From: Nicotiana tabacum
Taxonomy: Eukaryota > Streptophyta > Magnoliopsida > Solanales > Solanaceae
Length of the DNA: 64,000 nt
Direction: 5' to 3'
Assembly (NCBI RefSeq): GCF_000715075.1
Contig: NC_134102.1
Span: 105,102,001-105,166,000 of the forward strand
The position numbers were made by a program, and so were the translations under genes. Positions 1 through 11,880 of this stretch are shown in pieces; position 1 is the first letter of the stretch; each line of letters starts with the position of its first letter. The notes under the pieces are model-generated. The model was not told the origin of the DNA and did no database searches. It was given only the letters and a program-made list of their open reading frames with translations.

Positions 1-269
1 TGTGTCCTATGGCTTCACGCCAAGTGAGGGGAGTCCACTATCAACGATCAGATTGCGGGGTCAGGTGTTATGTCAGTTTTGGCCTGAGATGTATATATGT
101 GATATTGAAAGGTTCTCCAAAACTTCTATATGATTAAGAGCTGAGATTTGTATGGGATGATGTTGGGACTTGCGGTATTCCTGCGTCCTTAATAATTCTA
201 CATTTCAGTAACAGCGGGGTCATGAAAATAATTTCAGAATACTCGGAGTGCTCTAATAAGTTCTTTTAA

Positions 270-516
270 TGCACCACCGACACAGGGTTCCTATAATGGT
301 TATTCCAGTTATCCGACAAAATCTCAGTATGAGAAACCGAACACTTAGAGGGGTTGTTATCAGTGTGGTGATACTAGGAACATCATGAGAGATTGTCCCA
401 GACTTGGGAGAGGCGGATTTCATCAGAATACTCAGGCTACAGGCTCTATTCCCGTTACTACCCTGCATGCACAGTCAGTTAGGGGTGGAGGACAAGCGGG
501 GTATAGGGAGCCCTAG
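270..516 (+). pseudogene. Relic of Gypsy gag with CCHC zinc knuckle (left copy)
   Basis: Reading 270-516 in one plus frame gives a gag C-terminal segment: a Tyr/Ser/Gln-rich linker, a zinc knuckle at 355-399 and a Gly/Arg-rich tail. The knuckle reads CYQCGDTRNIMRDCP, so the His of the CX2CX4HX4C motif is replaced by Asn. One stop lies before the knuckle and another ends the tail. In chromoviruses this part of Gag binds the element RNA; here it is not functional. No other coding domain survives. Confidence 0.7.
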
Positions 517-1725
517 AGGGGGAGGCCCGACCCATTGATATAATTGATATGGTATGGCTGAGGCCGCTACACCAGATGGTGTCGTTAATGATTTAATTCG
601 TAATAGAGGAGCACAATTCTTATTTTGATTCAATTCCAATTATCGAGGAGAGACCTCCTATCATGCTCCATGTATGGTGAGTTAGTGATTTTTTACACCA
701 CTTACGTGTTTATCCCTGTTGGGAGATTTTATGGTGTTAGCCCGTGTCTAGCATTTTGTTTTGTACACTATTGAGGGCTAAGAGTCCAAAAGTGACTTTT
801 TGTTACTCATTACAGTGGGTTTTGATATAAATTCGAGATAGTTTTGTTAAAGTGTGTGAATTATATGCCCTACCGGTATGGGGGTTCATTATGTGTTGTA
901 AAAATTATTTACGGAATTTATTAAAATAAAGAAAGAAAGGAAATGGAAATTTTCAGTTGGCACAATGTGCAAAATACTTGTGATTCAGAGTTGAGAACGA
1001 GATCCTCATATTTTTATATGATGTGAAATATTTAAACTGGGCTACAAGCCGTGATGAAAGTTATAGAAGGACGAGGTCCTTGTGGTAAAAAATTTATGAG
1101 TTTAAAATTCTTCCTTTGTGAAATTAGATTTGTACTATAGTATCAATAGGGAGCATGCATGCTAGGCTTATTTGATAATTCTTCTATGTGTTTCTGTACA
1201 CATTTAGCCATATTTGTGTTGTAACTATTGAGTTTTAGCCTATGAGATGAGTGTCCAGGTGACGTTAAATGTGACTCGTTAATTCGGATAAATAATTATG
1301 AGGTCTTCATGCCTCATGTGTTGTTGTCAATGTTGTAAAAATTTTGAAACGAGATTTCAGTTAATATGAGATTAATTGAGGATGCTAGAATTAAGTATGA
1401 ACAGTTATTATGATCATAGATGTGATTATGGGCATACGTATAATGTGTGTGTAGGCACAAAATTGCTATCGCCGGTTGAGACTAATATAGTGTGTTAATA
1501 TGAAAAATCAGGCCTTTGAAATTAATTGGAGTGTAAGAAATTAGCTTTAACGTTTATAAATGAGGGTAAAAAAAAAAGGAATAATCTCAGCTGAGATGGT
1601 GTTGTCGGACCCATGTTAAATTGCGGGGACGTAGAATCTCCCGCGAGTATGTGTGTAAGGATACACTCAGTAATTTAATGTCCCCAGAATAATTCTTGGC
1701 ACGTTCGAGGACGAACGTATGTTTT

Positions 1726-1738
1726 AAGAGGGGTAGAA
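1726..1738 (+). other. Polypurine tract of family A (left)
   Basis: Purine-rich run (AAGAGGGGTAGAA) immediately before the TGTAACGACC start of the LTR. This is the expected plus-strand primer site of an LTR retrotransposon. An identical tract precedes the second LTR at 7898-7910. Confidence 0.7.
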
Positions 1739-2423
1739 TGTAACGACCCGACTTGTCATTTTAAGAATTTATGGTTCAGCGAGTTAAGGTCCCGATCAGC
1801 TTCGTAACATATATTATGACCCGCGTGTACTGTCGAGTTTAGGTTTCGGAAGATTCAAAATTTAATTTAAAGAACAATTCTCATTTTTTTGAAGCTTAAA
1901 TGGAAAGAGTTGATCGGAGAGTTCACTTTTGAGCAAACGACCCCATAATGGAATTTTGATGTTGTCAATAGCTTCGTATGGTAATTTCGAACTTAGGCGT
2001 ATGTCCGAATTTGAATTTGGAAGTCCATAGGACAATTCGACGCATTTTGGCGAAAGTTGGAAAATAGAAGATTTTTGGAGAATTAAATTTTTGATAACAA
2101 GGTTGGATTTCAATTATGGAAATTGGAACAACTCCATTATGTCATTTATGACGTGTGTGCAAAATTTAAAGTCATTCCGGATTGATTTGATACATTTCGG
2201 AACAAAATATAGAAATTAGAAGATTTGAAAACTCATAATTCGATTCGAGGCGCGATTCGTAATTTTGGCATTGTTTGACGTGGTTTGAAGCCTCGACTAA
2301 GTTTGCATTGTATGTTGGGACATGTTGGTATATTTGGTTAAAGTCCCGAGAGCCTCGGGTGGATTCTGGGTGGTTAATGGATCGAGTTGGACTTGAAGAA
2401 AGCTGTTGGAAATATTTGAACTG

Positions 2424-2745
2424 CTGGTGCATCGCTTCTGCAATGTTCTGGTCGCAGAAGCGAGGAAATCGCCGCAGAAGCGACTGGAAAGGGGACTGGA
2501 CAGCTTGGTCGTGAGGTCGCAGGTGTGATGCATTTTCAGCACATGCGTGACCGCAGAAGCAGAGATTAAACCGCAGAAGCAACGAGCTTCGCAGGTGCGC
2601 ATTTGTCCATCGCTTCTGTGATTGCGCAGAAGCGAAAAGAAGTCCGCAGGTGCGAGGGATCGACTGGACAGTGCACTCCGCAGATGCGCATTTGCGATCG
2701 CAAAAGCGAGCCCGCAAATGCGACCATTTGTCCGCAGAAGCGGAA
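2424..2745 (+). repeat. CGCAGAAGCG-type palindromic motif array in family A LTR
   Basis: About a dozen dispersed copies of CGCAGAAGCG, CGCTTCTGCG, CGCAGGTGCG and CGCAGATGCG occur in either orientation, in a locally GC-rich island. Short ORFs here on both strands are by-products of the repeat and not genes. The right LTR has the same array at 8597-8917. Confidence 0.8.
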
Positions 2746-3894
2746 ACTGGGCAGAATGTTAAGGACCAAAAATGGTCATTTCGCCATTTTCGATTGAGAT
2801 TTTGGAGCTCGGTTTTTGGGCGATTTTGTAGGAATTCTTCATGACTTTGACTTGGGTAAGTGTCCTATATACAAAAGTGATTATATTTCATAAATTCATG
2901 GTTATATTTATTATTTATTTCAGATTTAAATGGAAGAAAGTAAGATTTTTGCAAACTTTTCAAGAACGAAAAAAATTAAGATATGGAGGTCGAGTTGTTA
3001 TCGGAATTTGATAAAATTAGTATGGTTGAACTCGTATCAGAATGGGTATTTGTATTTAATAAATATTATGTCGGGTTTCGAAAGGCGAGCCCCACGTTGA
3101 CTTTGGTTGACTTTTTAGAATAAAATTTTAAGTCGACGTTTTATTATCCGGAATTATTTTTGATGAGTTTTAATGAAATTATACAATTAATTTGGATAGA
3201 TTTAAGCTATCCAGAGGTCAATTCAATCAAGAAGGCTATTTTGGAATATCGACCTAACTCCGTAAAGGTAAGTATCTTGCCTAACCTTGAGTAGTGATAA
3301 TACCTGTTAGGCATTGAGTCTTATGTGGAAATTGTGTGATTGAAAATCGTGTATACGAGGTGACGAGTACGTACTTGATTTATATGTGCAATTATATCGG
3401 TTAAAATTCATAGACACCCTTATGTATTAAATTGAAAAATTGTTAGAACTTATTAAATCCCTTATTTGTCATGCCTCATTCCTTGTTTGCCGAGGTTATT
3501 TTTATATGATAATTTGGTGTGATTGCCACTTGACTTTTATGTGAACACAGTGTTTGTTTGAGTTGCCATTTTTATGGTAAATACTTTCATTATTGATATT
3601 ATCTACAGGTAATTTAAATGAGAAATTTAGTTACTAAGATGAATAAATCTATTTATTTTCTGAAGTTGTGATTTAAAAGAGGTGTTGTTCCTTGATGGAT
3701 TACTTTTCAGTTCATGTTGTTGAAAACTTGGTATTGAATTATAAAGACCGTGAATCATATTGAGGCAAAGTTCCAAATTGTGAAATATTATCCAGTTGAG
3801 TTGTTCACTCCCGAATATTTTGTTAAGATGTTGTGCACATTATGGTTGAGTCGTGGACTCCTTATTGTGGAAAATAATATTATTGTTGATTTGT

Positions 3895-4050
3895 GTGGCA
3901 AGTTATAATACTTGAGCAACTTGAGGTGCAAATTGTGATATGTTGTGATATTTGAGCACTTGTAGTGCAATTTGTGAATGATGTGATACTTGAGCACTTG
4001 ATGTGTAACTTGTGAAATATTGTGATATTTGAGCACTTGTAGTGCCCCTG
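3895..4050 (+). repeat. About 40-bp tandem repeats, GAGCACTTG core
   Basis: Four imperfect copies of a unit containing TTGAGCACTTG(T/A)(A/G)GTGCAA and TTGTGAAATG/TTGTGATAT. The core forms a short inverted repeat (GCACTTG..GTGC). The matching array in the right LTR is at about 10070-10210. Confidence 0.7.
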
Positions 4051-4260
4051 TTGATGCATATTTACTTTTGGGACTACGAGGCGGTACCTTGGGAGATTCC
4101 CCTGTCTTGCATATTTACTTTTGGGACTACGAGGCGGTACCTCGGGATATCCTCTGTCTTGCATATTTACTATTGGAACTACGAGGCGGTACTTCGGGAG
4201 ATCCCTTGTTGAGCATTTACTTTTAGAACTATGAGACGGTATCTCAGGAGTGCCCTTGGT
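4050..4260 (+). repeat. About 53-bp tandem repeats, ACTACGAGGCGGTACC core
   Basis: Four imperfect units built on GCATATTTACTTTTGGGACTA followed by CGAGGCGGTACCTCGGGAGATCC. Each unit contains a palindrome around GAGGCGGTACCTC. The matching array in the right LTR is 10214-10435. The open frames through it come from repeat periodicity. Confidence 0.75.
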
Positions 4261-5514
4261 TGACATTTCTCTATGGTTGCACTTGTCTTTGGTTGTTTTG
4301 TATTTTCGTGATAGGTAAATCCTTGTGTTCTTCTGTGATGTATTATTTGACTTTATTATTTTGTTTGTATTCCTTGTTGTAATGTGTTGGCTTTGGCCTT
4401 TATACGAGACTCTGAGGATTTGTGTTTCTAGTTTTTACTAGTTTTTCAAGGTTGAGTTGTTTTGAATAACAGAAATTATTGTATGCTTTAATTCTTATAA
4501 GTTTTACATCCAAATCAGCAACTATCAGGTGCTTCATTTTAATTGAAATATTATTTTCTTCACCCAAATGATTTCTAAAATAAATTCATTTATTTATTTA
4601 TTTCTTACTTGATTTAAAAATTTTAAAATTAGTTTATTGGAAATAAATTGATCATGTGGATCTTATATACAATGATATTATTGGCACGTGAGTGATCCGT
4701 GCAGTTGTGATAGAAATATGGGCACAAGGTGCCATGAAAATATGAAGGTGGGCTGAGACCCGTAATTTATGATTATGAAATGATGTGTCACATGGTGACT
4801 TTTATTTGAAAGATATTTATTTGAAAGGATTATATTCTAAAAATTTTTATTTGAAAAACTTATAGGTGAAAGAATTATATTTGAAGGACTTGATTACTTG
4901 GTTGTACTTTTGTTCCTTAATCGTTTGAGCAATATTTATGGTGTTCTTGTTGCCTTGTTATTTATATTGATGGTTGATTTTTGTTGCTATTATTGCTAGT
5001 TGTTTTCCAGTACTATTGTATACTGCTATATTGCACATGTTATTTGACTAGTGAGTGTCTTGACTGTACCTCGTCACTACTCCACCGAGGTTAGTCTTGA
5101 TACTTACTGGGTACCGACTGTGGTGTACTCATACTATACTTCTGCACATTTTTGTGCAGAGCCAGGTATTGGAGATATCAGACTTGGGCAAAGTTAGTGT
5201 GTTGAACACAAGGATTCAAGGTAGAGCTGCTTGGTCGTTGCAGTCCCTTGGAGTCTTTCCATTTTATTGTACTGTCAACTCTTATTCGAATAGTATTTTT
5301 TATTCAGTCCTTGAGATCATTACATGTGTTTAGTTAGAGTTTGTGACTCAGTATTACCAGTCTTGGGTGGTTGTTATAATTATTTCCGTTGTTGGTTTCG
5401 TTTATAAAAAAAATGGCTTGAATTTTTATAAAATAAATTAAAAAAATATCGGCTTACTTAGTCTTAGAAACTAAGTGCCATCACGATGTGGTGAGATTTT
5501 GGGTCGTGACAGGT

Positions 5515-5527
5515 TGGTATCAGAGCT
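5515..5527 (+). other. Primer-binding site of family A (initiator tRNA-Met type)
   Basis: TGGTATCAGAGCT lies four bases after the LTR end. This is the standard plant LTR-element site complementary to the 3' end of initiator tRNA-Met. It confirms the LTR end at 5511 and the plus orientation. Confidence 0.85.
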
Positions 5528-6440
5528 CTAGGTTCATAGGTCCTACGAGTCACGAAGGAGTTTAGTAGAGTCTTGCAGATCGGTACGGAAACGTCTGTAC
5601 TTATCTTCGAGAGGCTACAAAGCTAGTAGAAAAAATTTCACTTCTTTCATTCCTTATCGTGCGGTATTTATTCAATTTGAAGCATATATCTTATGTTCTT
5701 TTGCATCCACTCGTGTATGAAATTGCGCACTCGGTATCAAATATGCGCTAACTGTTCGTGATTCTATAGAGGGGCTATAAGGGAGCCATGATTGCTCAAC
5801 TATTATTATAACATGTCGTCCAGACCGAGGATGCGGAAGTATTGAGAGATCATTCAGTTGTGCACATGGGGGTGCAGCAGGTTCTGACATCTGGTTGATA
5901 AGTACGATCTTAAGAAAATTTAATTAGTTGCATAATCGTCACAATCGCGGTAGGGTCACGAGTTGGATGTAGATCAGAGGATAGTTGGTGGTATTAGAGA
6001 CTATGTGGTTCGTATGTGATTTCCATTTAGTGAAGGGTACATACTAGCAGTCAAGGCACTCGAGGAAGTAATTTTGACTGTCACGAGGATGACATGCACC
6101 TAATAAATGGCTTGATGTGTCTTATGACTGGTGTTACGAGCGGTGAAGGTTAGTATTGTAGATCATCGGACTGTGTCCTATGGCTTCACGCCAAGTGAGG
6201 GGAGTCCACTATCAACGATCAGATTGCGGGGTCAGGTGTTATGTCAGTTTTGGCCTGAGATGTATATATGTGATATTGAAAGGTTCTCCAAAACTTCTAT
6301 ATGATTAAGAGCTGAGATTTGTATGGGATGATGTTGGGACTTGCGGTATTCCTGCGTCCTTAATAATTCTACATTTCAGTAACAGCGGGGTCATGAAAAT
6401 AATTTCAGAATACTCGGAGTGCTCTAATAAGTTCTTTTAA

Positions 6441-6687
6441 TGCACCACCGACACAGGGTTCCTATAATGGTTATTCCAGTTATCCGACAAAATCTCAGTA
6501 TGAGAAACCGAACACTTAGAGGGGTTGTTATCAGTGTGGTGATACTAGGAACATCATGAGAGATTGTCCCAGACTTGGGAGAGGCGGATTTCATCAGAAT
6601 ACTCAGGCTACAGGCTCTATTCCCGTTACTACCCTGCATGCACAGTCAGTTAGGGGTGGAGGACAAGCGGGGTATAGGGAGCCCTAG
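6441..6687 (+). pseudogene. Relic of Gypsy gag with CCHC zinc knuckle (right copy)
   Basis: Same decayed gag segment as 270-516, shifted by 6171 bp. The knuckle is at 6526-6570 with the same His-to-Asn change and the same stops. Shared defects show that the break predates the tandem duplication. Confidence 0.7.
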
Positions 6688-8596
6688 AGGGGGAGGCCCG
6701 ACCCATTGATATAATTGATATGGTATGGCTGAGGCCGCTACACCAGATGGTGTCGTTAATGATTTAATTCGTAATAGAGGAGCACAATTCTTATTTTGAT
6801 TCAATTCCAATTATCGAGGAGAGACCTCCTATCATGCTCCATGTATGGTGAGTTAGTGATTTTTTACACCACTTACGTGTTTATCCCTGTTGGGAGATTT
6901 TATGGTGTTAGCCCGTGTCTAGCATTTTGTTTTGTACACTATTGAGGGCTAAGAGTCCAAAAGTGACTTTTTGTTACTCATTACAGTGGGTTTTGATATA
7001 AATTCGAGATAGTTTTGTTAAAGTGTGTGAATTATATGCCCTACCGGTATGGGGGTTCATTATGTGTTGTAAAAATTATTTACGGAATTTATTAAAATAA
7101 AGAAAGAAAGGAAATGGAAATTTTCAGTTGGCACAATGTGCAAAATACTTGTGATTCAGAGTTGAGAACGAGATCCTCATATTTTTATATGATGTGAAAT
7201 ATTTAAACTGGGCTACAAGCCGTGATGAAAGTTATAGAATGACGAGGTCCTTGTGGTAAAAAATTTATGAGTTTAAAATTCTTCCTTTGTGAAATTAGAT
7301 TTGTACTATAGTATCAATAGGGAGCATGCATGCTAGGCTTATTTGATAATTCTTCTATGTGTTTCTGTACACATTTAGCCATATTTGTGTTGTAACTATT
7401 GAGTTTTAGCCTATGAGATGAGTGTCCAGGTGACGTTAAATGTGACTCGTTAATTCGGATAAATAATTATGAGGTCTTCATGCCTCATGTGTTGTTGTCA
7501 ATGTTGTAAAAATTTTGAAACGAGATTTCAGTTAATATGAGATTAATTGAGGATGCTAGAATTAAGTATGAACAGTTATTATGACCATAGATGTGATTAT
7601 GGGCATACGTATAATGTGTGTGTAGGCACAAAATTGCTACCGCCGGTTGAGACTAATATAGTGTGTTAATATGGAAAATCAGGCCTTTGAAATTAATTGG
7701 AGTGTAAGAAATTAGCTTTAACGTTTATAAATGAGGGTAAAAAAAAAAAGGAATAATCTCAGCTGAGATGGTGTTGTCGGACCCATGTTAAATTGCGGGG
7801 ACGTAGAATCTCCCGCGAGTATGTGTGTAAGGATACACTCAGTAATTTAATGTCCCCAGAATAATTCTTGGCACGTTCGAGGACGAACGTATGTTTTAAG
7901 AGGGGTAGAATGTAACGACCCGACTTGTCATTTTAAGAATTTATGGTTCAGCGAGTTAAGGTCCCGATCAGCTTCGTAACATATATTATGACCCGCGTGT
8001 ACTGTCGAGTTTAGGTTTCGGAAGATTCAAAATTTAATTTAAAGAACAATTCTCATTTTTTTGAAGCTTAAATGGAAAGAGTTGATCGGAGAGTTCACTT
8101 TTGAGCAAACGACCCCATAATGGAATTTTGATGTTGTCAATAGCTTCGTATGGTAATTTCGAACTTAGGCGTATGTCCGAATTTGAATTTGGAAGTCCAT
8201 AGGACAATTCGACGCATTTTGGCGAAAGTTGGAAAATAGAAGATTTTTGGAGAATTAAATTTTTGATAACAAGGTTGGATTTCAATTATGGAAATTGGAA
8301 CAACTCCATTATGTCATTTATGACGTGTGTGCAAAATTTAAAGTCATTCTGGATTGATTTGATACATTTCGGAACAAAATATAGAAATTAGAAGATTTGA
8401 AAACTCATAATTCGATTCGAGGCGCGATTCGTAATTTTGGCATTGTTTGACGTGGTTTGAAGCCTCGACTAAGTTTGCATTGTATGTTGGGACATGTTGG
8501 TATATTTGGTTAAAGTCCCGAGAGCCTCGGGTGGATTCTGGGTGGTTAATGGATCGAGTTGGACTTGAAGAAAGCTGTTGGAAATATTTGAACTGC

Positions 8597-8917
8597 TGGT
8601 GCATCGCTTCTGCAATGTTCTGGTCGCAGAAGCGAGGAAATCGCCGCAGAAGCGACTGGAAAGGGGACTGGACAGCTTGGTCGTGAGGTCGCAGGTGTGA
8701 TGCATTTTCAGCACATGCGTGACCGCAGAAGCAGAGATTAAACCGCAGAAGCAACGAGCTTCGCAGGTGCGCATTTGTCCATCGCTTCTGTGATTGCGCA
8801 GAAGCGAAAAGAAGTCCGCAGGTGCGAGGGATCGACTGGACAGTGCACTCCGCAGATGCGCATTTGCGATCGCAAAAGCGAGCCCGCAAATGCGACCATT
8901 TGTCCGCAGAAGCGGAA
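8597..8917 (+). repeat. CGCAGAAGCG-type palindromic motif array (right LTR)
   Basis: Counterpart of 2424-2745 and essentially unchanged from it. It lies in the part of the LTR that is near-identical between the two copies. Confidence 0.8.
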
Positions 8918-10213
8918 ACTGGGCAGAATGTTAAGGACCAAAAATGGTCATTTCGCCATTTTCGATTGAGATTTTGGAGCTCGGTTTTTGGGCGATTTTG
9001 TAGGAATTCTTCATGACTTTGACTTGGGTAAGTGTCCTATATACAAAAGTGATTATATTTCATAAATTCATGGTTATATTTATTATTTATTTCAGATTTA
9101 AATGGAAGAAAGTAAGATTTTTGCAAACTTTTCAAGAACGAAAAAAATTAAGATATGGAGGTCGAGTTGTTATCGGAATTTGATAAAATTAGTATGGTTG
9201 AACTCGTATCAGAATGGGTATTTGTATTTAATAAATATTATGTCGGGTTTCGAAAGGCGAGCCCCACGTTGACTTTGGTTGACTTTTTAGAATAAAATTT
9301 TAAGTCGACGTTTTATTATCCGAAATTATTTTTGATGAGTTTTAATGAAATTATACAATTAATTTGGATAGATTTAAGCTATCCAGAGGTCAATTCAATC
9401 AAGAAGGCTATTTTGGAATATCGACCTAACTCCGTAAAAGTAAGCATGTTGCCTAACCTTGAGTGAAAAAAATACCTGTTAGGCATTGAGTCTTATGTGG
9501 AAATTGTGTGATTGAAAATCGTGTATACGAGGTGACGAGTACGTACTTGATTTATATGTGCAATTATATCGGTTAAAATTCATAGACACCCTTATGTATT
9601 AAATTGGAAAATTATTGGAACTTATTAAATCCGTTATTTGTCATGACTCATTCCTTGTTTGTCGAGGTTATTTTTATATGATAATTTGGTGTGATTGCCA
9701 CTTGACTTTTATGTAAACTCTGTGTTTATTTGAGTTGCCATTTTTATGAAAAATACTTTCATTATTGATTTTATCTACATGTAATTTAAATGAGAAATAT
9801 AGTTAATATGATGAATAAATTTATTTATTTTCTGAAGTTGTGATTTAAAAGAGGTGTTGTTCCTTGATGAATTACTTTTCAGTTCATGTTGTTGATTGGT
9901 ATTGAATTATAAAGACCGTGAATCATATTGAGGCAAAGTGCCAAATTGTGAAATATTATTCAGTTGAGTTGTTCACTCCCGAATATTTTGTTAAGATGTT
10001 GTGCACATTATGGTCAAGGCGTGGGCTCCTTATTGTGAAAAATAATATTATTATTAATTTGTGTGGCAAGTTGTAATATTTGAGCACTTGAGGTGCAAAT
10101 TGTGATATGTTGTAATATTTGAGCACTTGTAGTGCAATTTGTGAATGATGTGATACTTGAGCACTTGAGGTGTAACTTGTGAAATGTTGTGATATTTGAG
10201 CACTTTTAGTGCC

Positions 10214-10435
10214 CCTGTTGATACATATTTACTTTTGGGACTACAAGGCGGTATCTCGGGAGATCCCCCTGTCTTGCATATTTACTTTTGGGACTATGGG
10301 GAGGTACCTCGGGAGATCCCCCTGTCTTGCATATTTACTATTGGAACTACGAGGCGGTACCTCGGGAGATCCCCTGTTGAGCATTTACTTTTGGGACTAC
10401 GAGACGGTATCTCGGGAGTGCACTTGGTTGACATT
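10214..10435 (+). repeat. About 53-bp tandem repeats (right LTR)
   Basis: Four units like those at 4050-4260 but with many point differences. This lies in the diverged right part of the LTR. Confidence 0.75.
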
Positions 10436-11689
10436 GCTCTATAGTTGCACTTGTCTTTGGTTATTTTGTATTTCAGTGATAGGTAAATTCTTGTGTTCTT
10501 CCGTGATGTATTATTTGATTTTATTATGTGTTTGTATTCCTTGTTGTAATGTGTTGGCTTTGGCTCTTGTACGAGACTCTGAGGATTTGTGTTTCTAGTT
10601 TTTACTAGTTTTTCAAGGTTGAGTTATTTTGAATAACAGAAATTATTGTATGCTTTAATTCTTATAAGTTTTAAATCCAAATCAGCAACTATCAGGTGCT
10701 TCATTTTAATTGAAATATTATTTTCTTCACCCAAATAATTTCTAAAATAAATTCATTTCTTTGTTGATTTCTTACTTGATTTAAAAATTTAAACTTACTT
10801 TATTGGAAATAAATTGATCATGTGAATTTTATATACAATGATATTATTGGCACATGAGTAGTCCGTGTAATTGTGATAGAAATATGGGCATAAGGTGCCG
10901 TGAAAATATGAAGGTGGGCTGAGACCCGTATTTTATAATTATGAAATGATGTGTCACATGGTGACTTTTATTTGAAAGATATTTATTTGAAAGGATTATA
11001 TTCTAAAGATTTTTATTTGAAAACTTATAGGTGAAAGGATTATATTTGAAGGACTTGATTACTTGGTTGTACTTTTGTTCCTTAATCGTTTGAGCAATAT
11101 TTATGGTGTTTTTGTTGCCTTGCTGTTTATATCGCTGGTTGATTTTTGTTGCTATCATTGCTAGTTATTTTCCAGTACTATTGTATACTGCTATATTGCA
11201 CATGTTATTTGATTAGTGGGTGTCTTGACTGTACCTCGTCACTACTCCACCGAGGTTAGTTTTGATACTTACTGGGTACCGACTGTGGTGTACTCATACT
11301 ACACTCCTGCATATTTTTGTGCAGAGCCAGGTATTGGAGATATCGAACTTGGGCAGAGTTAGTGTGTTGATTGCAAAGATTCAAGGTAGAGCCGCTTGGT
11401 CATTGCAGTCCCTTGGAGTCTTTCCATTTTATTGTACTATCAACTCTTATTCGAACAGTATTGTATATTCGGTCCTTGAGATCATTGCATGTGTTTAGTT
11501 AGAGTTCGTGACTCAGTATTACCAGTCTTGGGAGGTTGTTATAATTATTCCCGTTGTTGATTTCGATTATAAAAAATGGCTTGAATTATTATTAAAAAAA
11601 ATTAAAATATCGGCTTAATTAGTCTTAGAGACTAAGTGCCATCACGATGCCTGTGGTGGAATTTTGGGTCGTGACATTGACGATCCTCA

Positions 11690-11880
11690 TCATCATAATC
11701 CTCTTCTCTCTTGTTACATTTATTTCCTTCACTATCCACTTTGGTGGGGATGATTGGTCCATAACTGAAAATTATCCATAGATCAAAGTTAGTGGCCTGA
11801 AGGAACGTTTCCATATGCATCTTTCATTCATCATAGTGATGTACATTAAATAGATGAGGTCTTCCAATATGCATTTCAAG
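11690..11880 (-). pseudogene. Copia gag N-terminal fragment (second copy, truncated)
   Basis: Minus-strand translation gives a fragment with RPHLFNVHHYDE, an in-frame stop, then METFLQATNFDLW and GPIIPTK. It aligns by eye with the start of the gag at 13167-12838 (RPSLFNRKYYSWW, MEDFLTAEDYELW, GPVTPTK). It lies downstream of the C-terminal gag segment of the neighbouring copy, so the order is rearranged. It is cut at 11676 by the family A LTR. Confidence 0.65.

Larger units (their letters stand above)
1..1738 (+). mobile_element. Family A Gypsy element, internal region, left copy (partial)
   Basis: 3' part of the internal region of a non-autonomous Ty3/Gypsy element, cut by the window edge. 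It carries only a decayed gag tail (about 270-516) and no protease, RT, RNase H or integrase frame. It ends in a polypurine tract at 1726-1738 directly before the LTR, which sets the orientation as plus. It is near-identical to 6172-7910: I count about five differences, including one A in a homopolymer. Confidence 0.85.
1739..5511 (+). mobile_element. Family A LTR, middle (recombinant) copy
   Basis: Starts TGTAACGACCCG after a polypurine tract and ends GGGTCGTGACA just before a primer-binding site, giving 3773 bp with TG..CA ends. It holds a GC-rich palindromic motif array (2424-2745), GTAAGT sites at 2856 and 3268, short tandem repeats at 3895-4050 and 4050-4260, and a TTTGTGCAG acceptor-like motif ending at 5159. 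The left part to about 3266 is nearly identical to the right LTR, while the remainder differs by several percent. Confidence 0.88.
5512..7910 (+). mobile_element. Family A internal region, complete copy (2.4 kb, non-autonomous)
   Basis: Between the two LTRs there are only about 2.4 kb: primer-binding site, a 5' leader typical of Tekay-type elements, a decayed gag tail and a polypurine tract. No pol domain is present. A normal chromovirus interior is about 5 kb, so this is a non-autonomous derivative relying on enzymes from elsewhere. Positions 6172-7910 repeat 1-1738. Confidence 0.82.
7911..11676 (+). mobile_element. Family A LTR, right (3') copy
   Basis: TGTAACGACC to GGGTCGTGACA, 3766 bp, preceded by the polypurine tract at 7898-7910. 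It is followed not by a primer-binding site but by unrelated Copia-derived sequence, so it is the terminal 3' LTR. The predicted 5-bp target duplication is TTGAC (11677-11681); the left partner is outside the window. Motif array 8597-8917, GTAAG sites at 9028 and 9440, acceptor-like GCAG ending at 11324. Confidence 0.87.

Noticed and set aside
2172..2844. Overlapping ORFs on both strands rich in Arg/Cys/Ala (up to 181 codons), repeated at 8344-9016
   Set aside because: Stop-poor because of the GC-rich palindromic motif array inside the LTR; no domain, and the same on both strands.
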